A stretch of DNA of 64,000 nt from Bacteroidales bacterium (GCA_017545365.1 JAFWOP010000064.1:1-64000); one strand, 5' to 3'; shown: positions 43,701 to 51,776, counted from the first letter of the stretch. Translations and numbers: made by a program. The notes: generated by a model not told the origin, from the letters alone.

Positions 43701-45811
43701 ACATTGTGCGCATCGAGGTTGATATTGCCAGTGCCGGTGATGCCGCCTTCCACCGCCGAATGGTACCCTTCTACCAGGCCGCTGATTTGAGCAAACGGGT
43801 AGGTGCTATTATAATTATATTTGTTGCCCCACACAATGCTGTTCTCCAGACGGCTGGTGTATCCCGTGCTGTACGAGCCACCGCTCACGGCTGCATAACT
43901 GCTATTGTTGGAGAGGTTGCCCACCACGTCGCAATGGCTCAGCACACTGCTGTCGCGCAGCGTCACCACATTGCAGCGCACCGTGTTGCGGGCTATGAGG
44001 CAGTTCTCGGCACGGGCGTTGGTCATGCGTATCATCTCCGTGCTGTACGACGAGGTATTCGCGTTGTCAACAATGGAGCAGTTTTCCAGCGACACCCACG
44101 AATTGTCGGGGGCATTGGAGCAGTCAATCGACAGTATGTAGCTCGACGAAACCGTATTGTTCGTGATGACACAGTTCCGCAATGCTGCGTACTCCCTCAG
44201 GTTGGCCACCGTGTAGGAGAGGCCTGTGAAGGTGAAGCCATCGACCCAGCAGGCTGTGCTGTCGGTTGCATCATTATACTGATATATGCCGTTGCTGTAT
44301 TGCGGGTTAATTACCGTGGGATGGGATGCCAGGTCGCGCAACGACATGTCGTAGTTCGCCGGCTCGTTGCCCACCAGGCCGCCATAGACGTGCATGCCGG
44401 GATAGAGGTAGATGGTGGATGCGTATTCGCCCTGCGCCACCCACACCTCGGGAGCCGTGCCATACTGCCAGTAGAGCGTGTAGGCCAGGTTGCAGGCATC
44501 GTTTGTCGAGGCCATGGCATTGACCCAGCTGCGTCCCGTATACTCGCCACCACCTGTGGTGGTGACATAGATGATGGGCATCCAAGCGGCATGGGTGTTG
44601 AACCAGAATTCGTTCCAGCCGCTGGTGTCGGTGCCGCACAGCGACGCCACCTCCACCCGGTATTCGGTGTTGGGCATGAGGGAGGAGAAGGTGTAGAAAG
44701 TGTCAGTGGTTGTCGCTATATATAATAAGGAATCCCAATTATAATAAAGCTTCAACACATAGCCGGGCGCACCCGTCAACGGCCACCTGATGGTGGCATG
44801 CGCGGTGTCAATATTAGTCACGTCCGTCCATGCGGGATAAGGGCAGGCGTTGCAGTTGTTCATCACCGAGGCCAGGGTGTCGCCGTCGTAGATGTCCCAT
44901 CCCTCGCCCTCCGCAATAAGGCGGTGGCTGAGGTCGTAGACCGCAAACTGGTTGTCGTAGTCCTCGTTCACCTGATGCCAGATGAGCGTCACGCTGTCGT
45001 GGCACAGCGGCACATTCAGCTCCTCGTAATACGGGGAGGTCAGCGTCACGTAGTCCACCGTGTCGCCACGCTGTACCACATAGATGCCGTTGCCGCCCCA
45101 ACCATTGTGGTTGTAGTTGCGCACCATGAAAATCATGTCGCAGGTGTTCACACCGCAGAGGGTGGCGTAATGGCCCATGCGGGAGGAGGCGGTCTCACTG
45201 CCGCAGGTGGCGGTGACATACACATCATACCAATGTGCCGAATCCAGACCCGTGAGGGTTGCTGCGGGCGTGGTCACGGTAAGCGTCGTGCCGCCGCCGG
45301 GCGTGAAGCCCTCCGGCCCGTACTCCACCTGCCACGAAGAGCTGTTCCCGCTGGCGTTCCATGCCAGCGACAACATGTTGTGGGTCCGCGACACCAGCTG
45401 CAGGCCGCTCACACGCGGACAGGTGGCGCACTGATTCATCGCCACACCCATCGTGTCGCCCGTGTCGTACTCCGAAGCATCCGGGACATACAGCAGTGTG
45501 TCGTCGTCTTCGGTGGTCACCACGAAGGAGATTTCATCATCGTAGTAGCCCGATGACCAAACGAACGTTACCGAGTCCGAACAGACCGATACCGCACTCT
45601 CGCCGGCCGAGCCACTATTGAGGGTCACTGTCCCCCTCAACGTGGTGCCTTGGTAAACATACAGTTGACCGTTGTTCCAGCCGTCGCCGTAGCCATCGTG
45701 CATCTCGACCAGAATCTGGCACTGCGGCATTCCGCCGGCACATTGTGCCCCGGCCCGCACTGCCACTGTCAACATTACCAAAAATGTCAGCAGATAGTAG
45801 ATTTTTTTCAT
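31790..45811 (-). CDS. Giant (4,673-residue) surface protein: beta-helix modules plus CARDB repeats
   Basis: Signal peptide MKKIYYLLTFLVMLTVAVRAGAQ. N-terminal repeats of a beta domain (GYGDGWNNGQLYVYQG, then a second copy) alternate with fibronectin type III domains (VSGLQLVSRTHNMLSLAWNA). From about residue 410 to 2500 there are about six large right-handed beta-helix modules, each opening with a DGTSWANAM-type motif, WVAEGTYYGDT, VYGGFQGNEP and TILDGQGARRV, then Asn/Tyr/Gly-rich ladder turns (GGGVY...NCLIANNT) and a closing DIGCYE (choice-of-anchor Q type). From about 2750 to 4250 there are about ten CARDB-like beta modules (PDLIVTHISHPINAFSNSDI, EDNNERASQQTIDV). The end is an IPT-like module. 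No T9SS sorting domain is visible at the C-terminus. Heads a four-gene operon. A role as adhesin or surface layer is inferred; catalytic residues are not evident. Confidence 0.8.
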   Translation of the reverse strand: MKKIYYLLTFLVMLTVAVRAGAQCAGGMPQCQILVEMHDGYGDGWNNGQLYVYQGTTLRGTVTLNSGSAGESAVSVCSDSVTFVWSSGYYDDEISFVVTTEDDDTLLYVPDASEYDTGDTMGVAMNQCATCPRVSGLQLVSRTHNMLSLAWNASGNSSSWQVEYGPEGFTPGGGTTLTVTTPAATLTGLDSAHWYDVYVTATCGSETASSRMGHYATLCGVNTCDMIFMVRNYNHNGWGGNGIYVVQRGDTVDYVTLTSPYYEELNVPLCHDSVTLIWHQVNEDYDNQFAVYDLSHRLIAEGEGWDIYDGDTLASVMNNCNACPYPAWTDVTNIDTAHATIRWPLTGAPGYVLKLYYNWDSLLYIATTTDTFYTFSSLMPNTEYRVEVASLCGTDTSGWNEFWFNTHAAWMPIIYVTTTGGGEYTGRSWVNAMASTNDACNLAYTLYWQYGTAPEVWVAQGEYASTIYLYPGMHVYGGLVGNEPANYDMSLRDLASHPTVINPQYSNGIYQYNDATDSTACWVDGFTFTGLSYTVANLREYAALRNCVITNNTVSSSYILSIDCSNAPDNSWVSLENCSIVDNANTSSYSTEMIRMTNARAENCLIARNTVRCNVVTLRDSSVLSHCDVVGNLSNNSSYAAVSGGSYSTGYTSRLENSIVWGNKYNYNSTYPFAQISGLVEGYHSAVEGGITGTGNINLDAHNVGSVANANYPKFVAPPTNLQLNGGSACIDAAVGTPATATDIEGNPRVYGSASDIGCYEYQGVDVCGSVIYAQVNEVTSYSARVVWDASHPSYIIYYKEQNASTWDSMTVSATTNSYLDSASGMMLCSVRLTGLTGLTNYEVRLRSVCSGSVSEDYELSFMTACPDVVGYVLVGDTTANINDQGNYFPTQTFYNYSATQQIYLAAELDGATTITQLDFFYTYSSSTNRRLKVYLGHTSMNSFGSVSDVIPESQLTLVYDDYYNFSNSPRMNSIMLTTPFTYNGTDNLVVAVVDSTGSYQYSANKFLTFSAPNRSLYYYRDGSPVNFGNVTFNMGSYCNVLHMPGECDLNACAIPVFDVVAGVTDATIDWAASGTAEMQYRMAGATDYTAVALGSGATVLTGLTPVTGYEVRMRNICGAGDTSRWVSRTFTTLPPNVSRLYVKPTASGSGMGTSWADAMGDIDEALQMADNCYATYGTLCDIWVAEGTYYGDTTRTYAFGMVPGVRVYGGFVGNEPENYDLSQRDLAAHHTVLDGRGQRQVVNLNNSTQRQHNAAINGVTIKNGATVNNGGGVFAYRLDLEYCILRNNATTSSYGGGAYLYYSTVSNCLFYGNNCSSYGGGLYAYSTSIDHCDIVDNSAYSQAGLYCSGYGNLTNTIIWGNRRTSGQADQVTLGSMTMHHCAADIYISGDSTILQLAHANLGTDDSLHVRFASPDDRDYRLMEGSACIDMGTATTTSSNDLSGLARLYGTATDMGCYEYHGEHFCLRPVHVAVSEVTAFSALVSWEGERDTVVFEYALEADSQWTSVTVVGHQKQLMPLNADTRYLVRIKSVCGNQYSAYSDILSFKTACGAGAHGFTLGDPDNYLTTEGNHLPTNAYYCYSYTQSLVGAAELGGTAMNIDTLYYQYIYSTPDTRSLQIYLGETDKTAFASTTDAVPASDLTNVFSGSVTFNNDNTWFAIPLQQTFSYSGANNLVIAVVDQTGSYITSGYRFATHQTDGYKSLYIYSDGTSYNVEGSYSFSSTTYRPNLRIPSNCEAATCPQPFVATVGVTPSTATLRTLSLGPVQMQYRKAGSGEYTEVAAADTVTITGLLQNTTYEVRIRTICGVGDTSVWRSISFTTPLMELDRLYVRAGGAGVQNGTSWENATADFDWAVNTAGAIRQQFGNRPQVWVAEGTYYGDTTAENAFTMMQGVDVYGGFQGNEPANYSLTARDVAAHQTILDGQGARRVLYQSGSFSGDSSIWDGFVITGGRAIGGNNGGGVYLQQGGILANSTITNCRTESSGGGLYSNHGKVLGCIFTADSANTGGAIYNYYGWVENCSIVANQAYYDGGLYSYYGTEVGCLVANNTANYRGGINKQGGNMYGCHVVSNLSNYTSSINTVSYGANLYNTLFWGNRYGGDTLSRQQSNGNGNYYGCAFEAVYPNQGTMAECLLLSSQNMGDLTSPQFVQPAAGAGMDYALGTDWTAQEGSILIDRGYTDSTLVQPATDLAGNSRVQNGRVDIGCYESSNLGLILPEYTGGIIYVTPTGAGVQDGTSWANAMSDINMAVIYSTLCGHPQVWVAEGTYYGDIAADNAFTMEGGVHVYGGFQGNEPATFSLLARDMETHQTILDGQGARRVLYQPSALTSDSSIWDGFVITGGRVTGNEYGGGVYLRQGGILANSTVTNCRSNYYGGGVYNNYGTLRGCTITADSASYGGGVYNYGTIDHCIITANRAANSYGALYNSNGAVSNCLIANNTSNYSYGGVYLSGGTMYNCHVVANLSINSSDLNYNYNSAIYNSLFWGNRSETSAASLQQMTSSSYAYYYNCAFESEFPSGGHNNEAIILSSANTGNMTSPQFVQPAYGAGHEHANGCDWTIQEGSILIDRGSTDSTIYTNSGYGSVTDLAGNPRLQNGRSDIGCYESPYSGITLPEYPDSIIYVTTTGAGLHDGTSWANAMSDINTAITYSIMSGHPSIWVAEGTYHGDTAASGAFCLREGVNMYGGFVGNEAPTYDLSQRDLTAHATILDGGHANRVLNQTYNFSTSTVVDGFVIQNGLVTNQSGAGVIIRKGGRLRNCIVQNNIMLVNNSSNYYGIGVYVTGTSSSDTVLDHCVIRNNSYQNLRTNNYAAYVSGGGIYASNYSVITNCEVYGNSSYRYGGIYGNDTRIYNTVVSGNQAYQSAGVHLYYTRMYNCVVANNTASNNYGGVNCSNSSYIYNSIIWGNKVNYLPNNISGSPTNIYNSAVEGGYANGTNVIDLAATNDGTSGMDNYVRFMDPNQRNYRLHPASHCLDYGDSTYSHLATDLDGNPRIVGGNIDLGAYESESSTTCPSPLNLRSLSITGTSATFAWSPQGTENQWLFTIQGADGTLDSSITLDDTTVTVSGLSLNRNYTCFVRANCGSEYSIRSPLLTITTLCDSSTLAPLSAFTSYLPLDSTVVYNNGVDFSWSVLPEATSYDFYLWKGNAMPTTPTVAGMTTTVLSGYSLPNFERGAYYHWKVVAWNECISRTSPIHTLRINPLPDLHVTSVTHSAPVANQPVTITWTVQNDGEGATPQGATWNDYIWIVSDADVRLYDPNDLRGHLATVENLQGLAPGESYTNSVAVTIPEDFIGNYYLFVFTDQVDAYNINFSQHTGGVAPDPYTPSVTGNPYPYLTASVHHGGQLPETNENDNFFFKVINILPPPSPDLIVTHISHPINAFSNSDITVGWTVTNAGQAIASPKWYDKVYIQMGDELNLAEAHLLATVPHYAGFDTVRMEYVPGSSDGHGGGMVNVPIVLGTPLATDSSYSASATVHIPIQYSGTYTIFVVTDANDAIYESIYEDNNERASQQTIDVVMSPLADLTVTSIAMPATVSPRCTYPVSWTVTNAGASATETARWRDALYLSPTATYDASTAILLKEELHNGVIGIDSNYVASSQITIPATLSGSYYLIVRTDSHDDVFEYTNEDNNTGVSTSPAQVLLPDLIVSSVNFDTLVSVGASLNVQAYIKNIGQGTAYAHVDTRFNVGGGYVNKGVVCNLAPGDSMLVACLMTQPCVSTTQGQLTIHTNWNNNLYEGTATTNNTLAVSYSVIRPDLTATTLTHADTGWSGTTTPVTIALSNMGTVAVNDTVELALYISTNSGTYTANAANRVLSSRDLVQLAPDSTLLLTTYATLPNGIEGNYYLHLVIDAANSVCESNELNNVIHASAPLHVNLSPYPDLIVRNLNVPDTLSVGQTVTFDFSLVNQGIAAAQGNLTTKIFMSLGATYNSAPLIEVATLQQTVDIAVGDTVPVVATGMIPTNANAGFYYFYAATDYTNAFYEHTGEDNNTVRSALSFVQLYPLDLQIDSISGPTLVDWGQPVTYTMTVTNNTTVPTSAQQWVDRLYITHDGALQANMSHVDVNHTTTLLPGESYQVDFEVTIPFGSPSTLYLVGICDFNRKNPDINVVNNQLVKPITVNPVPTPDLQVSDVAVLGDIVSGQPFQLAYTVTNVSETPVASQRWSDRVSLSYVSTLNSTSQQLLLTPKEMALASGESYRDTVEVTVPLPNSGTRYLLVQTNAQLNFYETTQENNMLATVVNITLPPPGDLVVSRIAKPDTVVSGIRTTFQWTVANIGANTISGRGLGSLLYLSSDDVFGSNDRLLGRVNMEQVNLQSGDSLVQQVAARISGVSEGNYYLIVKTDVRNAFYEDNEDNNSTVTTLPFFVKVRELPFNTPLVDTLYNGQPNDYKINVGTHRNETVRIHVESGDSVQGAVNMVYVSHNRVGDNLSYNLSTIGQYTANPELYIPSTRAGSYGVSLYGSTPSSSMQVVTVTADILPFELRSINPTEGGNTGNVTIEMTGSRFRPDMKVWMLHGGDTLFADTLIYSSYYQAFARFNLKGVDTGYYSMGVLNYCEGEAMLTDVFHVTEGSPDGLSYHMVFPTSPRYNRTISMMLEFGNTGNTDIVGAVLEVQSVGGTYIALTPEDLRTQSTVLRIPLTIDGEPEGLLRPGSYGTVTIYGFTAGSLVFAIREVQ

Positions 45812-45922
45812 AAGTGATACTTTTTATTAATAACTACAATTATTTGCTTAAATGATATACGTACAACTCACCCAATAGGTTATAAACAACCTTCGGTTGA
45901 AAATTGCACGAAATAATCATTG

Positions 45923-45952
45923 CAAATATACAAAAAAAAAAAAAAAAACAGA
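45923..45952 (-). promoter_or_regulatory. Promoter of the giant operon with a 17-T spacer
   Basis: On the minus strand TATATTTG (complement of 45923-45930) is a perfect -7 box. Between it and a TCTG (complement of 45949-45952) that could serve as a weak -33 box lies G plus a run of 17 T (A tract 45932-45948 on +). Replication slippage would change the spacer length, as in phase-variable promoters. The leader is about 110 bp. Confidence 0.6.
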
Positions 45953-46240
45953 GGTCTTTTTTGCAAAAAAATTATTAACCGCCCACAAGCGCACCCTTGG
46001 AAGTACGAAATAAGAGCCACGAACAACGGAGCATCCCGCTGCCGCGCCCTTCAAAAGTGAAAAGCAAAAAGCAGAAAATGGAATGGGCTGCCGCCCCGCC
46101 TTCGCATAACAAACTCACCCCAGGCACTTTCTAGGCATCTGACACTTAAGACAAACTTAACGAAAGCCTATAGTGAAGATAAAAAGGGCGAAGTTGGCGC
46201 GTTGTGGCGGGTTTTCCGGATATGACGGAATTCCCGGTTC
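45953..46240. other. Spacer without a gene between the giant operon and groEL
   Basis: The sequence contains A-rich stretches, a CTAG word near 46131, and a GCTGCCGCCCCGCC block like the one near 24100. No ORF is credible. Confidence 0.5.
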
Positions 46241-46282
46241 GGTTGTGGCGGATTCGGTTGTGGCGGATTTGTAATCCGCCAC
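46241..46282. repeat. GGCGGATT palindromic repeat
   Basis: GGTTGTGGCGGATT occurs twice in tandem (46241-46254 and 46256-46269). The second copy gives a perfect 10-bp inverted repeat: GTGGCGGATT (46260-46269), TGT, AATCCGCCAC (46273-46282). It resembles REP-type elements. Confidence 0.7.
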
Positions 46283-46319
46283 CTCGGCACTTCTGCATTT
46301 TTCTCCTATCGGGGGGTGC

Positions 46320-46350
46320 AAAAAAAAGGGTGCCCACAAGGGCACCCTCA
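46320..46350 (-). terminator. Terminator of groES-groEL
   Basis: GGGTGCCC (46328-46335) and GGGCACCC (46340-46347) pair perfectly around a 4-bp loop; on the minus strand the stem runs into eight T (A tract 46320-46327). It stands about 30 bp past the groEL stop. Confidence 0.9.
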
Positions 46351-46380
46351 ATCATGATGAGACAATATTTATCTTTCGGT

Positions 46381-48097
<1,717 letters not shown>

Positions 48098-48110
48098 TTT
48101 TCTGGTTTTT

Positions 48111-48380
48111 TTAGATGATTGCGTAGATGTCGCTTTCTTTCATTATCATATACTTGGTGCCATCGAGGTCGATTTCGGTGCCACTATACTTGCCATAGAG
48201 GACGTTGTCGCCGACCTTGACGGTCATCTCGTGGTCCTTGGTGCCTTTGCCGACGGCAAGGACTTTGCCTCTTTGGGGTTTTTCTTTTGCGGTGTCGGGG
48301 ATGATGATTCCCGAAGCGGTTCTCTGTTCGGCCTCGGCGGGCTGAATCAGAACGCGGTCTGCTAATGGTTGAATGTTCAT
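48111..48380 (-). CDS. groES: 10-kDa co-chaperonin GroES
   Basis: An 89-residue GroES with the conserved N-terminus [20 protein letters not shown], the mobile loop (about 16-32, [19 protein letters not shown]), the [11 protein letters not shown] strand and the [17 protein letters not shown] segment. It caps GroEL rings during protein folding. It is the first gene of the groES-groEL operon. The upstream spacer, shared with the divergent Nif3 gene, contains a 15-bp palindrome that could be a heat-shock operator (see that entry). Confidence 0.97.
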   Translation of the reverse strand: MNIQPLADRVLIQPAEAEQRTASGIIIPDTAKEKPQRGKVLAVGKGTKDHEMTVKVGDNVLYGKYSGTEIDLDGTKYMIMKESDIYAII

Positions 48381-48445
48381 ATTCGTTATTTTTAATTGTT
48401 GTTATTTACTTTGCTCTTGTCGTTTTGCGCGACGATTGTCTATAT

Positions 48446-48500
48446 AGCATATTGCGTGCCAAAGGGGGCACATCGTCATGACAGGGTGACAAATTGTCAC
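48446..48500. promoter_or_regulatory. groES / nif3 divergent control region
   Basis: GTGACAAATTGTCAC (48486-48500) is a perfect palindrome around a central A. On the minus strand, toward groES, TGGCACG (complement of 48455-48461), four bases, then ATGC (complement of 48447-48450) resembles a sigma-54 -24/-12 promoter with one mismatch. No CIRCE element is present. Function is inferred only. Confidence 0.35.
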
Positions 48501-48554
48501 GCCGCACAATAAAAAACGCCGTTCCACGTTACAAGGGGACAGAAAAAAGAAGAC

Positions 48555-49346
48555 ATGATGACTATTTCGACAATTATAGATTACCTTGACACCGAACTAC
48601 ATCCCGAATATCAGGAAGATTACGACAACGCCGGCTTCCTCTTGGGCAACCCCCAGGAGGAGTGCCGTGGTGCGTTGGTGGCCGTTGACTTGACCGACAA
48701 TGTGATTGACGAGGCCCTGGAGCGGGGTGCCAACCTGATAGTGACGCACCACCCTATGATATTTGGAGGTGTGAGGCGCATCACTCCGCACGATGCCGTC
48801 GGACGCCATATCATCAGGCTGATAAAGAACGACATCGCCGTTTATGCCGCCCACACCAATCTGGACAATTTGAAGCAGGGGGTCAACGGCATCCTTGCCG
48901 AGGTGCTGGGGCTGACAGATTGTCACATCCTACGTCCCATGGCGGGCCAGCCGTCGTCCGACATCGGAGCCGGCATGATAGGAGTGCTCCCCTACCCCCT
49001 CCCTACCCATGCCTTCCTCGAACAGGTGAAGGCATGTCTGAACCTCCCCTTGCTGAGGGTCAGCGACATTACCAGCCCAGCTGTTTCGCGTGTGGCCATC
49101 TGCGGCGGCGCGGGCAGCTTCCTCATCGACGACGCCATACGCCAGCAGGCCGACATCTACCTGACGGGCGATATGAAATATCATGACTTCCAGCGTGCCG
49201 AAGGGCGCATCACGCTCGTGGACATAGGCCATTTCGAGAGCGAACAATTCACCAAACAATTAATTTATTCTATTATATCAAAAAAATTTAGTACTTTTGC
49301 ATGCTTTATCAGCGAGCGCGGAAGAAGCTTCGTCAACTATATGTGA
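48555..49346 (+). CDS. Nif3-like dinuclear metal protein
   Basis: This 263-residue protein is of the Nif3/YqfO family, a hexameric ring with a two-metal centre in each subunit. Metal ligands are visible: His65/His66 in IVTHHPMIF, His100 and Asp104 in YAAHTNLDN, His226 and Glu228 in VDIGHFESE. Some members are annotated as GTP cyclohydrolase 1 type 2, but the physiological reaction remains unsettled. It lacks the PII-like insert found in longer homologues. It is followed 41 bp later by a zinc-ribbon coiled-coil gene, a gene pair common in Bacteroidetes. The gene starts with two ATGs; either can be used. Confidence 0.9.
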   Translation: MMTISTIIDYLDTELHPEYQEDYDNAGFLLGNPQEECRGALVAVDLTDNVIDEALERGANLIVTHHPMIFGGVRRITPHDAVGRHIIRLIKNDIAVYAAHTNLDNLKQGVNGILAEVLGLTDCHILRPMAGQPSSDIGAGMIGVLPYPLPTHAFLEQVKACLNLPLLRVSDITSPAVSRVAICGGAGSFLIDDAIRQQADIYLTGDMKYHDFQRAEGRITLVDIGHFESEQFTKQLIYSIISKKFSTFACFISERGRSFVNYM

Positions 49347-49387
49347 CTATAACATAGCAAAATACACAATTAGATATATATATTAAT

Positions 49388-50212
49388 ATGCCGAAGAAAC
49401 TCACTACAACCGAAGTCGAAGAGCTGGCCAACGTGGAGCCTGCTCGCCAAACGTTAGATGTGGACATCGCCATTGAGCGTCGTCTTGTCGCCCTCCACAC
49501 CTTGCAGCTAGTCGATTCGGAAATCGACAAAATCAAAATCATCCGTGGCGAACTGCCACAAGCCATCCGTGACCTGGAAGACGAGATTGCCGGACTGCAG
49601 ACCCGCATAGACAATTTCAAGACCAGCATTGCCGAGCAGAACAGCAATAACGCCAAACGCAACAACGATATTGCCAACCACCAGGCCATGATTAAGAAAT
49701 ACGAGAAGCAGCAGGACAACGTGCGCAACAACCGTGAGTTCGAGGCCATCAACAAGGAAATCGAATTCCAGAACCTCGAAATCCAGCTCTGCGAACGCCG
49801 CAACCGTGATGCCAACAACAAGATTAAAGAGCTGGAACAGCACATCGAGGCTGCCGAGCTGCTCATCAAGGGCCGTCAGGAAGAGCTCGACTCGAAGAAG
49901 GCCGAACTCGACGGCATCATCGAGGAGACCAAGAAAGACGAGGTGCGCCTTCTGGAGAAATCCAAAGAGATGGAGCAGTATATCGACGAACGCTACCTCA
50001 CCGCCTACAAGCGCATCCGCCAACAGGCCCGCAACGGTCTTGCCGTCGTCACCATCGACCGCGACGCCTGCGGTGGCTGCTTCAGCAAGATTCCGCCCCA
50101 GCGTCAGAGCGAAATCAAGATGCACAAGAAAGTCATCGTCTGTGAGCACTGCGGCCGCATCCTGGTCGACGACGACATCGCCGAGAAGGCCCACGCCCAA
50201 ATCGAAAAGTAA
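49388..50212 (+). CDS. Coiled-coil protein with C-terminal C4 zinc ribbon
   Basis: The 274-residue product has a long antiparallel coiled coil (about residues 25-200, with IRDLEDEIAGLQTRID and NREFEAINKEIEFQNLEIQL) and a C-terminal C4 zinc ribbon: Cys228-x2-Cys231 in ACGGCFSKIPP and Cys252-x2-Cys255 in VCEHCGRILV. This is the zf-RING_7/CT398-like family. A nucleic-acid or protein-interaction role is assumed for the family; no enzymatic motif is present. It follows the Nif3-like gene, and a -7-like TACTTTTG at 49292-49299 within that gene could give it its own promoter. Histidine ammonia-lyase starts 39 bp downstream. Confidence 0.88.
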   Translation: MPKKLTTTEVEELANVEPARQTLDVDIAIERRLVALHTLQLVDSEIDKIKIIRGELPQAIRDLEDEIAGLQTRIDNFKTSIAEQNSNNAKRNNDIANHQAMIKKYEKQQDNVRNNREFEAINKEIEFQNLEIQLCERRNRDANNKIKELEQHIEAAELLIKGRQEELDSKKAELDGIIEETKKDEVRLLEKSKEMEQYIDERYLTAYKRIRQQARNGLAVVTIDRDACGGCFSKIPPQRQSEIKMHKKVIVCEHCGRILVDDDIAEKAHAQIEK

Positions 50213-50251
50213 GCCCCATCAACTCCCAACCCTTAATCATTCAATCCGACC

Positions 50252-51754
50252 ATGATTTATTACATCAACCCCAACGAACGCCTCACCATCGCCAAGGTGA
50301 AGGAAATCGTGGACAACAATATGACCCTCGCCTTGAGCGACGAGGCCAAGGCCCACATACAGAAATGCCGCGACTATCTGAACAAGAAGATGGAAACCCA
50401 GAAGGAGCCCATCTACGGTGTCACCACCGGCTTCGGCTCGCTCTGCAACATCTCCATCAGCAAGGAGCAGCTGAGCCAGTTACAGAAGAACCTCGTCATG
50501 AGCCACGCCTGCGGCGTGGGTGACGAAGTGCCCCAAGAGGTAGTGCGCCTGATGCTCCTCCTGAAGGCTCAGAACTTCTGCTTCGGCTACAGCGGCGCAC
50601 AGCTGCAGACCGTCCAGCGTCTTATCGACTGCTACAATGAGGACATCCTGCCCATCGTATACCAGCAGGGCAGCCTCGGTGCCAGCGGCGACCTCTGCCC
50701 TCTGGCCAACTTGATGCTCCCCGCCATCCTCGGCATGGGCGAAGTGTATTATAAAGGCCGTCGCTGCGATGTAAAAGAGGTCTACGCCGAAAAGGGCTGG
50801 CAGCCCATCAAGCTGCAAAGCAAGGAAGGTCTCGCCCTCCTCAACGGCACCCAGTTTATGAGCAGTTATGCCACCTGGTGCGTCATCAAAGCCCAGCGAC
50901 TGAGCCTACAGTCCGACATGCTGTTGTCGCTCAGCCTTGACGCTTTCGACGGCCGCATTGAGCCTTTCTACGAGAGCCTCCATATGGTGCGCCCCCACAA
51001 GGGACAGCTCGAGACTGCCGCCAACGTGCGCCGTTTCACCGAAGGCAGCCAGATTATCGCCCGCCACAAGGAGCACGTCCAAGACCCCTACAGCTTCCGC
51101 TGCGCCCCGCAGGTACACGGTGCTGCAAAGGACACTATACGTTATGTTGCCTCAGTCGTTGAGACCGAAATCAACTCCACCACCGACAATCCCATCGTCC
51201 TTCCAGACGAGGACATGGTCATCTCCGGCGGTCATTTCCATGGCGAACCTATGGCCATGGTGCTCGACTTCCTAGCCATCGCCGTGGCAGAACTGGGCAG
51301 CATCAGCGAACGCCGTACCTACCAGCTCATCGATGCCAAACGCGGCCTGCCGAGCTTCCTCGTGGCCAAACCCGGCCTCAACAGCGGATTCATGATTCCT
51401 CAGTATGCCGCAGCCTCCATCGTCAGCCAGAGCAAGCAACTCTGCTCTCCCTGCAGCGTCGACAGCATCCCCAGCAGTCAGAACCAGGAAGACCTCGTAA
51501 GCATGGGCGGCAACGCTGCCACCAAGTGCTACAAGGTGATGGAGAACACCGAGCGGGTTCTCGCCATCGAGCTCTTCAACGCAGCCCAAGCCCTCGACTT
51601 CCGCCATCAGGAAGGCCTCAAGAGCAGCCCCTTCATCGAACAACTGGTTACCGACTACCGCAAGAGCGTGAACTTTGTGGACATCGACCAAATCATGTAC
51701 CTTCTCATCCACGCCAGCGTGCGATTCCTGCAAGAAATGAAACTCGAAAAATAA
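50252..51754 (+). CDS. hutH: Histidine ammonia-lyase
   Basis: HutH removes ammonia from histidine to give urocanate, the first step of histidine catabolism. The 500-residue protein has the residues that form the MIO electrophile: Ala144-Ser145-Gly146 in QGSLGASGDLCPLA, plus YGVTTGFGSL (about 55-64), SSQNQEDLVSMG and the NFSVDSIPSSQ-like active-site region. Phenylalanine/tyrosine ammonia-lyases share the fold, but the HutH call fits the CSVDSIPSSQNQEDLVSMG stretch and the presence of ftcD in the same window. Urocanase and imidazolonepropionase genes are not in the window. A terminator follows. Confidence 0.9.
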   Translation: MIYYINPNERLTIAKVKEIVDNNMTLALSDEAKAHIQKCRDYLNKKMETQKEPIYGVTTGFGSLCNISISKEQLSQLQKNLVMSHACGVGDEVPQEVVRLMLLLKAQNFCFGYSGAQLQTVQRLIDCYNEDILPIVYQQGSLGASGDLCPLANLMLPAILGMGEVYYKGRRCDVKEVYAEKGWQPIKLQSKEGLALLNGTQFMSSYATWCVIKAQRLSLQSDMLLSLSLDAFDGRIEPFYESLHMVRPHKGQLETAANVRRFTEGSQIIARHKEHVQDPYSFRCAPQVHGAAKDTIRYVASVVETEINSTTDNPIVLPDEDMVISGGHFHGEPMAMVLDFLAIAVAELGSISERRTYQLIDAKRGLPSFLVAKPGLNSGFMIPQYAAASIVSQSKQLCSPCSVDSIPSSQNQEDLVSMGGNAATKCYKVMENTERVLAIELFNAAQALDFRHQEGLKSSPFIEQLVTDYRKSVNFVDIDQIMYLLIHASVRFLQEMKLEK

Positions 51755-51776
51755 CAATATACCTTTTCATAATCGA

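Noticed and set aside
45932..45948. 17-A homopolymer as an assembly artefact
   Set aside because: Its exact length may be uncertain, but its position next to a perfect -7 box argues for biology; kept as a finding with read-level checking.
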